From Glandiceps talaboti (lineage: Eukaryota > Hemichordata > Enteropneusta > Spengelidae), in contig NC_135569.1 in assembly GCF_964340395.1 (NCBI RefSeq), positions 16,804,519 through 16,868,518 of the forward strand: a stretch of 64,000 nucleotides of DNA, given 5' to 3'. The position numbers and the translations under genes were made by a program. The notes under the pieces are model-generated. The model was not told the origin of the DNA. It ran no database searches and was given only the letters and a program-made list of their open reading frames with translations. Below are positions 54,540 to 64,000 of the stretch, one piece after another (the first letter of the stretch is position 1; every line of letters starts with the position of its first letter).

Positions 54540-55075
54540 TTTTACGTATACAACAACTTCAAAAATTCCCTGGAACAAGAAGAATACATTAAAGTAATGA
54601 ACAATAAACAACACATCAAAACAATAGCCAAATTTAGATTAAGTTGCCATCAACTTGCCATTGAGAAGGGTAGATATACAAAACCAAAAACACCAGTAGA
54701 AGACAGACTATGTACACATTGTAAAGAAATAGAAGATGAAAGACATCATCTAATTCATTGTAAATTATATACAAAACAAAGAGAAAAAATGTTTAGTATT
54801 ATCACTACCCTCAACTCAAACTTTATAAACTTAGATAGAGGAGAGCAATTTAGATATATACTACAATCAAAACATAAGGATATTATAACCGCTCTCTACA
54901 TATACCTGGATGATACATGTAGTCAATAGACACACACTAGAACTACTGTATATTTTAATATTTATATTTCATAGATCATTATTAACTTTATTTTGTTTAA
55001 ATACCAAATTAGAAATGTAAAATTTTCTAAACGGCTAAAATAAAGTGTTATCTTATCTTATCTTTATCTTATCTA
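54540..55075 (+). pseudogene. 5'-truncated LINE 3' end with (ATCTT)n tail
   Basis: A 110-codon frame (54,597-54,929) reads HIKTIAKFRLSCHQLAIEKG, then RLCTHCKEIEDERHHLIHC, a C-x2-C-x(n)-H-x4-C finger typical of the C-terminus of many LINE ORF2 proteins (FRxSxHxLxIExGRY, CxxCxxxEDExHxLxxC). After the stop the UTR ends AAATAAAGTG followed by repeated TTATC/ATCTT units (55,051-55,075), a LINE-style microsatellite tail. RT and endonuclease parts are absent. Confidence 0.75.
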
Positions 55076-55290
55076 TTTGAGGAAAATAATAACGATGTCG
55101 CGAAAATCGTGAAGTCTCGCAAGAAATAGTGGGTGCGGAAACTGACACCAACTTAAAAAACAATATAAACCTATTCTTCCAATCTGTAATGGCTGTACAT
55201 CTGATAGAAAGAAATAAACAACACAGACCATTTGGAAAGCAATGGAAAACCTGAACTAGACACTCACACATGAAAAAAATACAAGACAAT
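55070..55290 (-). repeat. Dispersed repeat, inverted copy of 3485-3690
   Basis: See 3485-3690 for the shared blocks. It begins directly at the LINE (ATCTT)n tail. Confidence 0.5.
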
Positions 55291-56735
55291 AAAATAAAGA
55301 ATATACCTACCCAACTATTTTAACATTGAATGTAATTGGAACAACACAATTTTTTTTTATTTCGCCTTACATGTATTTCCATTGAGAATTTTTTTGTAAT
55401 TTTCATTATGAACTCTGAAATGAATTAAGTCAAAATGCATGTACATTTGTCCTCATGTGGCCTTTAAAGTTTTCTCACCGATTCTTAGAAAGTTGTTGTC
55501 ATAACTTATAATATTGTGAACCTTGTATCCAACCAAATTATTTTCATACTTTGCCTTATTATTTCACCCTTGGAGTTGCTATGATGAATATGCTGTTTTA
55601 TAGAGTTTAACTAATGTATTTTTAGTTGGGGTTATTTTCTGTTAAAAGTATGTTTGAGGGTTCAGTACGATTGAGTGAATGATTGTGTAGTCAGGCCTGA
55701 CGCTGAGTAATTGTGATGTTATGATCGGGAAATATTCATTTATTGGCAATTCATCACACAACATTAAAGGTATACTATGTTAGATGTCTCTAAATTCTTT
55801 AAACGTCATTTATTTCTTTTCATATTTGTGTGCATTAATTCACAGTATTTCAATCATTTAGTTCCATTTGTCTCATTTCACATTGTCACATTAGAAGTAC
55901 ATGTGTTCTTTTCATCTTCCAATTCTGAATCATTTATTTGTTCATTCCATGTTAGTCTTGCTGCTAGACATTCGGGCTTTCTTTCGATGCTATAAGTTAC
56001 TATAAGCGAACGAAGTTCGCATGTGAGGGCCTGCCCGAACAGTCTAGCGAATGTCATTTTCAGACCGGACATTCCATTGAGATTACGATAAGCGGTGGGT
56101 TGGGCCATATATGCATATATATACTTTAATATATTCAATCTCTGCATGCAGGTGTTGACAAACACATTTATGTCTTACTATGTCTTATCAGTTTAAGGTA
56201 ATTGTGTTTGACGAGTGTGTAGATAGACATTGTCATTCACACATTTTAGTTAACGCATTGGTGGTTATTTTTACAAGCCCCTCCTTAAGATGAATATGCA
56301 TGAAAATTTAGCTATTGTCCTCTGTTTGTGCTTGTCGCTAATACGGTTCTCTGATTGGCAGTTATTTATATCCTGATGACATTCACTAGACCTCGGATGT
56401 TCCATCCTCGATAGCGTTGTTCGGCTGTGTGTCGTATTTTATCGGAAGAACATCCGAGGGCTAGCTGATAGACTAATTCCATGTGTGCTTTCATGTGTAT
56501 GCTTAACTTCAAGTCAAATATATTTGTTCAATTTCGTTGGTCTTGTTTTTTACTGCTAATGGTTGAGGTGTTACTATTTACTTCCTAAGTTTTATTTCTT
56601 ATCTTCAACCCCTCTAAATGAATAAGGTTACATTTGTTTGGTAGTTGATTTGAAGTGATTTCTTATCTCATCAAACGCGTTGCATCGCTAAAGGACCCAC
56701 TTGGATATTTATCACCTCTGCACTTCAAAGCGAAA
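55291..56735. other. Non-coding sequence with one inverted pair
   Basis: CCTCGGATGTTC (56,391-56,402) and GAACATCCGAGG (56,448-56,459) form a perfect 12-base inverted pair. CGAACGAAGTTCG lies at 56,008-56,020. No gene recognised. Confidence 0.4.
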
Positions 56736-56739
56736 ATGC

Positions 56740-57500
56740 TAATGCTGTGGTCTATTCGTAAGGTAATTAAAAATCCAATGTACAGTTGAAGGTGACAAGT
56801 TCATTGCTAAAAGTTTCCAAACGATAAGATGTGGCTGTATAGTGTTAAAAGCACTTGAAAAGTCAAAGAACATTAATCTGATTGAACTTCCAGATTTTTC
56901 TAAATGAGAATATACATTATTTAAAACATGTAACATCACATCCTTCTATACCCCTGTTCTTACGATAGGCAAACTGTAATGGATCAATAAAATCAGAGAC
57001 TGTAACTATTAACTTATTTGTAAAACTACTCGTTCACAGACTTGCATAATGGCAGACGTCAGCGCAACTGGTCTAAGATCATTCATTGATGATATCACAG
57101 CTTTCTTTGGGACAGGAACAATATGAGAAGTTTTCCATGACATCGGAGCTAAGTCATGTTGAAAGCACAAATTGAATATGACAGACAGAATACGAGCAAG
57201 TTGATCGGGAGTGCACAAGTTCAGAACACAGGGAGTAAAATTATCAGGCCCCGACGCTTTGTTTGGGAGCACACTGGAGCACCCGAAGCACCTCTTCCTT
57301 GTCGGTCGAGAGACGTTCGCCATCAGTGATATTTGAGGACGCCGCTCTCAGTTCATTCCTGATTGCTATGCTTGAAAGAGAAAACATAGCACTCAAACCT
57401 GTTATAGAATGCATTTAGTTCGTTTGCACGAGTTGTTGAATTGTCTCCTGTAGCATTGGTGTTTTGCTACCATCAGAGTAACCACTCATAAGTTTCAGTA
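56740..57500 (-). pseudogene. Rex1/CR1-group LINE reverse transcriptase fragment
   Basis: On the minus strand: ANELNAFYNRFE (about 57,420), LPNKASGPDNFTPCVL, PVPKKAV, NDLRPVALTSAIMQVCERVV, then after a frame break DPLQFAYRKNRG, HVLNNVYSHLEKSGSSIRLM and FFDFSSAFNTIQPHL (RT motif A Asp), ending IFNYLTNRPQH. The order and motifs are those of RT fingers/palm in Rex1/CR1-type LINEs. Frameshifts and stops separate the parts, and the YxDD motif is beyond the 3' truncation at 56,740. Confidence 0.8.
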
Positions 57501-58179
57501 CATTCCATCTACAGCTGAATGAAACTACTACTTAGGGGTAGAACAGAAGTCTCTCTGTACAGCTCAGAGTAAAAATGGAGGTGTACAGTCGATTTCAGTG
57601 TGCAGGAAAACTGATGTAATAAAACATGACAAAAGTTACACTTGATCAATATATTGCTCAAAGTAATGTAGTTGGAAAGATTGTGATGAATTGGTTGATT
57701 TAATGTTGGTAGGGATAAGCTTATTGGGACCTACAATGAGTGAACATGATAGTCAAGATTTTGATGGTGATAAAATAGTATCACAGTATTGACTCATAGG
57801 ACTAAAATAATAAGACAGACATTAAGAGAAATATATAGACAAACAAATTAATATTTTCAATGTTTAAAGTTTGTGGCTAACGACTTTTCCATTTGGCTGA
57901 TTTGAAAATGAACAATGTTAATCTAATGGCTATGACGGTTTTGTTTTTTAAACCAACAGCTGCAGTGTTGACTGTCTTTAAAATGTGTTGTGACATATTG
58001 TGAGAGACCTTGTTAATTACTTTTCATCCGTGTCAGAGAATTAGATGTCATTCAATAAAATAAATATTGATGGTCAACACCGCTGGAAAATGACCCGAAT
58101 CAATACAAGTACACTGGAAACTGATGGAAAACCCAGGGAAAACCCTGGAATTTTTTTTTTACTCCAAGTGTTTGAATCC
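57501..58179. other. No recognisable feature
   Basis: AT-rich; no gene or repeat recognised. Confidence 0.4.
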
Positions 58180-58300
58180 TGCTTTCCTTACCTTCAGGGT
58201 TAATTATCAAAATCAAGCCAATTTCTGTCTATCACAGACACATTGTAGAATTGAAATAACGCCAATTTCTTTTAAAACATGTTTACAAGTAATATTGAAA
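58180..58300. repeat. GACCTTCAGGGTCA-type dispersed repeat, partial
   Basis: CCTTCAGGGTTAATTATCAA, CAAGCCAATTTCTGTC and GTTTACAAGTAATATTGAA match 4330-4437 closely. Confidence 0.6.
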
Positions 58301-58504
58301 AAAAAGAACTATAGGCAAGCATCATTTTGGTGACAATAAGTCTGAAACTTATGTCGAGAAACAAGTGTATGTGTTTCAGTAGTAAGGCATCATTTTACAT
58401 CGGCTAGCACACATTTAGGCAAAATGATGGAAATAGAAAAAACACACAATATTGTCACAAATGATAGACCTTCAGAGTGTTTTGTTTGTTAATAACTTTA
58501 AAAT

Positions 58505-58705
58505 CAGGGGTTGTCGGTTGTGCCGAGTGGTGAAACCACTTTCCTCTTACCACTGTGGTTGGGGTTCAAACCATTCGTTGTTTAGTTTGACTCTACTGAA
58601 CAATGCAGGTTTCCCCGTGTACTCCGGTTCCCCTTGCATTATCAAACACTGAATCCATGAGGGATGACCCTCACTGGATTTCTTGGCAGATAAGTGTTTA
58701 CTTAG
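58505..58705 (+). mobile_element. tRNA-derived SINE, degenerate copy 2
   Basis: Matches copy 1 (52,385-52,675): TTGTCGGTTGTGCCGAGTGG at box A, GGTTCAAACC at box B, TTTCCCCGTGTACTCCGGTT, CATGAGGGATGACCCTCACT and GGATTTCTTGGCAGATAAGT. Deletions after box B shorten it. Confidence 0.75.
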
Positions 58706-60683
58706 AGAACTATCCAGTATAATTATTTTTATTATTATTTTTATTATGTACTTGAAATACATTCTCAGGTGTGTAAAAAGAAGTGCAATATGTCACATCT
58801 TGATAGGACAAACAATTTATTATACCAGAAGTGAAATTGAAAATTCTCTTGTCCATTGACAAGTGACCTTTGAAAAAAAAATTGAAGCCTGCAGGTGCAA
58901 AGCATAGTCCCAGGTGAACATTTTTGTTGCCCAACTTCAGTTTGAGCACTGTGTTGACATAAGAGATTATATAGTATGTAAAGCCTTATCACTTTGCTTA
59001 AAGGATACTATCTATAGTATTGTAATCAAGATTTGGACTGAGTTGTTAAATGGTGCTAATGCCAAGCAAAGTGATATTATCCTTAGGTAGGTGGATGGGA
59101 GTCATGCATGTATTGCTAATATTCATAGATATCTCCCTCCATGTGTACACTTTTCACCACTCTCATGACTCCTTTCCTTTACTTCTTAGCCAAGGGAAAA
59201 GACAACATAACATAGCCGACTACCCAGTTTGTAAGGGCCACTCAGTATACATCTCGAGTACCAATATCTAATGTCACAATGTCTCACATTGATACTTTAC
59301 CAACCAAATTTGATAATTGCATTACAATCTACTCTCCCTAGCTCCCATGTCTTTCAATGCAAAATACACTTTACCATCAATACCTCAAAACTATAACTCA
59401 GGAATATTGTCATAGCCGACACTTTTCCCGGATTTTGCATGTGCAAAAACGGCAACAATCTCTTGATGAGTAAAAATTTGCATTCATTGATACATGGCTC
59501 TCATACATCGGGAGTTCATATATTCTTTTAATGCACTTTTAGCACAACTGAACTGATTATTTTTTCTTGAGTGCTTGGAAATATCCTGTGTCAACACACA
59601 ATTTTGCCAGTATAAAGACTGCTACTTCCACTAATTCCTTTTGGCTCAGGTGTGTTACTTGTTGTCTGTGCTAAAGGGCCTCCATGCCTTTCATCTATTT
59701 ATACATGGCACTCCTATGGACCTTTCATAATTTGTTATACAGTACTTATGGTGTGATGTACAAAGGCAGATAACTTCCACCCGAATGGTACTGTGTATTG
59801 CTCACATACCAAATCCCAGCACATTTGAAACCCAAAAGCTTTCTGTCGTGTGATATTTTAACATGGTCATCCATACCAACTTTTGTCATCACATTTGAAG
59901 TGAAAAATCTCCTTGTTCTAGATATCTTGTAACTTCCACCCATTGATCTAATTTGAAGTTCTCTGGTTTTATCCAGAGACTCAGGTATCTCATATCAATG
60001 CACATACATGGTTTAAAGGCATAACTAATAGTGGTGGTGGGTCCTTTCCAACTTTCCCTCACACTGATAGTGCTCCAGACTTTAAATCTGTCTGATATAG
60101 TTGTAGAAATAAACTGGCCAAAATCTTTACATCCAGGACTGTTTTGAAGTACTATAAGTGATGGGTATGAATGATTATAAGACTAATTGCTCTTAAAATT
60201 TCCCTTACAAGGAATCACATAGTGAGATACCTATATCCCTCTGATAGCCAGTCTATGATTTGTTTTTTACAACTATTGTCAACTTGTCCCACGTATGTAC
60301 GTGATTATGTATTTTAACGGCTATTAAATCATTTTGGTTTCTTAATGTCATGTACCAGGGAGATATGTTGATTTTTTCACTAGGCTACTGCTTCAACATC
60401 TGAGACAGTTGTAGACCCATGCCTGGGTGCACCCTCAACAGACACCCAATAGAAGGTTTCACATTACTGCACATTTATAGTCCATTTCCCACATTGGAAT
60501 ATCGAACTGAAAGAAAATTTTAACACCCCTTTTAATTACATGTACAAGGCAGTACCCCAGACAGGATCCTACAAAAGGCAGGCTGTCATAAGGCAATGCC
60601 TTTTGGTGATCACACCCCTGTCTCAGAGTACTAATATCTTAACTTACAAGCTCACACTCAAATAGAGAACACATGAATGAAAT
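58706..60683. other. Non-coding stretch with a solo element head
   Basis: Minus-strand frames 58,710-58,992 are mutually overlapping and unsupported. Near 59,538 TTTTAGCACAACTGAACTGA is a solo head of the dispersed element. No gene recognised. Confidence 0.4.
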
Positions 60684-61211
60684 TTATTCAAGGTTTAATT
60701 TTAATGACTCCATCTCACAGGGAATTTTTTCTTCACAATATCTGGCGAAGTTCCTAACAATGCCACAAACATAACATTTCAAATATCTGGGTTTTACATC
60801 CACGTCTTCTCTGTAGTTTTTGGCCGGACAATGTGGAGTATGATTAGTATAATGGGTAGGCAACTTCCCATGTTGAAGGAACTTAGACACTTTTGATGCA
60901 ATTTCTTCCTCTTCTTTATTTCCCAACAACAGAACGATAAGGTGCCCTGCTTCTTGCCCAAAATCATTTGTCTCAAATATGGCCGGCACTGCTCTGAACC
61001 TTTTCAATTTTGGGTGCAAAATTTTTGTAGCCCGATCCACGAGTACTCTTAATCCATTCAGTATTTGTGTGGCGTTGTGTTCCATGTTGGTGTTTGTGCT
61101 AGCTCCATCACCTTTTGTAGAGCATTGTCCACAGATGTAGCGTTTGCCGTCTTTTTCTAATTCCTCTAATTTCTTTTGTAGTCCGTCCAACTGCAGCTGC
61201 ACCTGCAACAT
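60684..61211 (-). CDS. Candidate terminal exon with degenerate zinc knuckle
   Basis: An open frame of 175 codons, the longest non-repetitive one in the window. It begins MLQVQLQLDGLQKKLEELEK (coiled-coil-like), has YICGQCSTKG, a middle section of mixed composition, and ends CYVCGIVRNFARYCEEK. The spacing C-x2-C-x4-N-x4-C is that of a CCHC zinc knuckle with His replaced by Asn, so metal binding is doubtful. ATGTTGCAG could be either a start or the end of an intron before GTGCAGCTG. The stop TAA lies inside AATAAA (GAATAAATTT), so the poly-A signal overlaps the stop. It could be a host gene's last exon or a Gag-like fragment; I do not recognise the family. Confidence 0.45.
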   Translation of the reverse strand: MLQVQLQLDGLQKKLEELEKDGKRYICGQCSTKGDGASTNTNMEHNATQILNGLRVLVDRATKILHPKLKRFRAVPAIFETNDFGQEAGHLIVLLLGNKEEEEIASKVSKFLQHGKLPTHYTNHTPHCPAKNYREDVDVKPRYLKCYVCGIVRNFARYCEEKIPCEMESLKLNLE

Positions 61212-61234
61212 ATAAAGTACACTCTTAGTACATA

Positions 61235-61690
61235 TTCTACAGTTCCAACCTGTTTCTCACTTTCCCTCACAGGGAAGTCTTTGTCCCTCATGGACTATAA
61301 ATGCCTTGACTCACATGGTACATAGTATATTCTACAATTCACATCTAATTCTCACTTTCCCTCACAGGGAAGTCTTTGTCCCTCATTGACTCTAAAATGC
61401 CTTGACTCACATGGTACATAGTATTCTAAAATTCACATCTAATTCTCACTTTCCCTCACAGGGAAGTCTTTGTCCCTCATTGACTCTAAAATGCCTTGAC
61501 TCACATGGTACATAGTATTCTACAATTCACATCTAATTCTCACTTTCCCTCACAGGGAAGTCTTTGTCCCTCATTGACTATAAAATGCCTTGACTCACAT
61601 GGTACATAGTATTCTACAATTCACATCTAATTCTCACTTTCCCTCACAGGGAAGTCTTTGTCCCTCATTGACTATAAAATGCCTTGACTT
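61235..61690. repeat. 94-bp tandem repeat, about 4.8 copies
   Basis: TCTCACTTTCCCTCACAGGG recurs at 61,255, 61,350, 61,444, 61,538 and 61,632 (spacing 94-95). The unit contains the palindrome TTCCCTCACAGGGAA. Copies 2-5 are almost identical. It lies immediately upstream of the minus-strand ORF at 60,684-61,211. Confidence 0.95.
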
Positions 61691-62477
61691 GCGTTATACA
61701 TCTTAATTTGATTTTAGGCACTTTAACATCTCCGTTTTACTCTAAGACTCTTAAATTTATAATTACATACGTGCAAATACACATTATATTTTTTTTTTCT
61801 TGTAGTCCCCCTCCCCCATTCAAAATCAATCGGACATCCACATCAGTGTTCTCTATATGAATACTACTACGCAGTAGTCAGTGTGCCACCTGTTACTTTA
61901 TTATTACCACCAGACAGAGAAACTTGACCATGTAGTACACATGATGTTTATACTTCAGATCACCTCGCTGTACCCAAAGAGCTGTTCAGGAGTACTTATG
62001 CAGTGATGTGAGTTGATGTTAGCAAGCAACAGTCTGGGCCAACTTATTTTGGCAATTACACACAGATTTCATAAATGTGACAAATTTAAATACATCATCA
62101 AACAGCTTTGGCCTTTCATACTTTCAAAACATATGGATAAAAAATCATTGAACAATCTTATTTTGAACATGAGAAATTGCATGGAAGTATACATCTACTG
62201 CATGCATGTGAAGTAGACGTGAGTCAATCCATACTAGAAGTATGGTACTCAGACTAACACTGTAGTTTGGAGTTGTGATTGTGAAGTTAGTTTGTAGCCA
62301 AATTACATTATTCTGTCAAAAACACGGACTAATGTGTACCCCATGCTGAAATATTTCCGTCATGCATCAACTGTAAATTTTGTCATTTTCAAATTTGCGT
62401 TAGGATCAACCGATTGTCAACATTGGTTATTAGTATATTGTGTAGAAGACTATGACACACACCCAACAAATAAGTAA
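61691..62477. other. No recognisable feature
   Basis: No gene or repeat recognised. Confidence 0.4.
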
Positions 62478-62528
62478 TTGTTTAGCATAACTAAACTTCT
62501 TATGTTAAGTAATGCTATAGACATGGCA

Positions 62529-62593
<65 letters not shown>

Positions 62594-63010
62594 CAACTTC
62601 AAGTCAAACACCACTGATCCAATTGCCATGATATTTGATGGATATATTACGTTGGGTGTCTAGTTGGAAAATTTTTGAAATAAAGATCTTACCATCGATT
62701 AGTGATTTAATGGGTCAAAAAGGTGATTTTTGGTCAGAAAATGTAGACTCAAAAAGTACTGTGCAGGTTGGGTTGAAATTTGATTGGAACATTCTCGCTG
62801 GTGTTCAGATTACGAATTTTTCATTACATGATAATATTACCAGTGGCTGTAATATGCAAATTAGGTACAGAAAATGTGTACTTTTGGTCAAAAACCTTTA
62901 ATTCCAAAAGGACTAAACAGACTTAACAGACAAGTGTATAAACATTCCAAAAATGTAAAAAATGTAAAAACTACAGTTGTGCTACAACACATTGGCACTA
63001 TTTTAGATAT
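62478..63010 (+). repeat. Dispersed hairpin-(GT)n-module element, short copy
   Basis: Head TTTAGCATAACTAAACTTCT with partner GTTAAGTAATGCT, (GT)n at 62,531-62,591, modules CAAGTCAAACACCACTGATC, GGTCAGAAAATGTAGACTC and CCTTTAATTCCAAAAGGAC, tail ACTACAGTTGTGCTACAACA. Internal modules are partly deleted. Confidence 0.7.
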
Positions 63011-63510
63011 GCAAAATTAGGGTTAAAATAGAATTTTTTTAATATGGTGACTGTAATATAAATGTACAATATTTTATCAACTTTCTGTGTGAAATGTGTT
63101 CTATAGTGTGATACCACTAACTATTTTATTACACTGCTAAAATGAAACTGTACAGTGGAAGAGCTGAACAGCAGAACCACTTTTACACAGTCATGAAAAA
63201 AAAAAAGTGGTTCTATTCAGGCTGTTATGTCACTTGTTCAAAGGTCTCATAGTTTTCCACGTTTCTGATGCTATGAGATGAAACAGTCAACTCATTCCTA
63301 CTGTGATACTATTTCATGAAAATGTGGTCAAATTTTGTAACTTGTAAGGTCAGTGACAGCTTTTGATAATACCTTAGATTAAACTTTCTTCACCTGGAAT
63401 ACTTTGTACTTATACTATTAAATTGTATTATTATATTAATATTATTATTATTTTTGTTATTATTCAAATTATTATTTGTTATTTTTTGTTGTAAATAAAG
63501 TTATTGTTAT
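63011..63510. other. AT-rich sequence, (ATT)n-like near 63,420-63,490
   Basis: An irregular ATT/TTA-rich run ends in GTTGTAAATAAAGTTATTG. No gene recognised. Confidence 0.5.
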
Positions 63511-63539
63511 TATCACAACTGAACATCTCAGGTTCAATA

Positions 63540-63576
<37 letters not shown>

Positions 63577-63606
63577 TGTGTGTGTGTGTGTGTGTCTGTG
63601 TGTGTA
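63511..63606 (+). repeat. Dispersed element head fragment and (GT)n
   Basis: ATCACAACTGAACATCTCAGGTTC then (GT)n with two CTGT interruptions (63,541-63,606). Confidence 0.7.
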
Positions 63607-63799
63607 TCAGCAAACATCATCTTGTGGTGAAAAGGCTGTGCTAAATGTATAACTTTGGGTGACAAAAATAGTAGGGTGCCAAAAAACGTGTCACCTGACA
63701 CAAAATCAACATGTACAATAACAGAAATACCATGCCCATACAAAATAATTAATGAAGGCAGTGTGTATATAAATGAATGAAAAATTGAAAGATAAGCTT

Positions 63800-64000
63800 A
63801 AATGCACTTGTTACACATGCAACAAATTTGATCCGACGATGAAACGCAACACTTAGATTCACGTCTTGGGTTCAAATCCCATTGGGAACAGGAGATACAT
63901 ATATTTCTCTGACACACTCAAACCCAGGTTGGGTGTCAATGGGTAGGCTGTATCACTCAGTTGTGTGTCACTCACAAGACCAGTGCGAATTTTGGTGACT
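63800..64000 (+). mobile_element. Possible second tRNA-like SINE family, cut by window end
   Basis: GGGTTCAAATCCCATTGGGA near 63,869 matches the box B consensus (GGTTCAAATCC) and can form a T-arm stem. The upstream box A is weak. AAACCCAGGTTGGGTGTCAA follows. It is unlike the SINE at 52.4 kb. Weak evidence. Confidence 0.3.

Overview
This is a window of animal nuclear DNA. It is AT-rich, with GT-AG introns, LINE, SINE and DNA-transposon debris, long (GT)n tracts and several satellites. The only recognised host gene is metazoan alpha-spectrin. The repeat style (GACCTTCAGGGTCA elements, CATAGCAACAGCC modules, hairpin/(GT)n elements) suggests a marine invertebrate such as a hemichordate, lancelet or mollusc, but I cannot name the species from the sequence. 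No bacterial-type genes, operons or CRISPR loci are present. Region 1, 1-4.1 kb: transposon debris. It holds a TTAA-bounded (piggyBac-like) terminus with twin hairpins and a hAT-like element whose empty site survives in a second repeat copy at 8.8 kb. Region 2, 4.1-27.6 kb: alpha-spectrin-like exons on the + strand, most with good splice sites and open frames but in scrambled order. The order is repeat 5/6 exons, an SH3 first-half exon, the pre-SH3 repeat-9 exon, then a 1.64-kb tandem array (15,454-22,611). Each array unit carries a repeat-10 exon, the SH3 first-half exon and a linker exon, and the exon phases join across units. The array is followed by a truncated repeat-11 exon, a 1.83-1.85-kb duplication carrying an SH3 second-half exon plus an internally deleted repeat-10 exon, and finally broken repeat-11 material. 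This is either a recently amplified pseudogene cluster or a drifting neogene; the sequence alone does not decide. Region 3, 27.6-38 kb: repeats, including several copies of a dispersed hairpin-(GT)n-module element. One copy is split by a 1.47-kb PIF/Harbinger-like element with a TAA target duplication. A ~30-copy 48-bp satellite lies at 31.5-32.9 kb. Region 4, 38-50 kb: two decayed LINEs on the + strand, a 1.3-kb GGTA-based satellite, a pair of inverted CACTCGCAAG-type repeats at 44.6 and 46.3 kb with a small Kozak-start ORF between them, and another dispersed-element copy. Region 5, 50-64 kb: a ~24-copy 58-bp satellite interrupted by a TTAA-flanked inverted-repeat element, itself interrupted by a tRNA-derived SINE. 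There follow two more LINE fragments, a second SINE copy, a candidate zinc-knuckle exon on the minus strand (60.7-61.2 kb) beside a 94-bp tandem repeat, and further dispersed repeats. Apart from alpha-spectrin, no host gene could be named. All coordinates of degenerate repeats are approximate.
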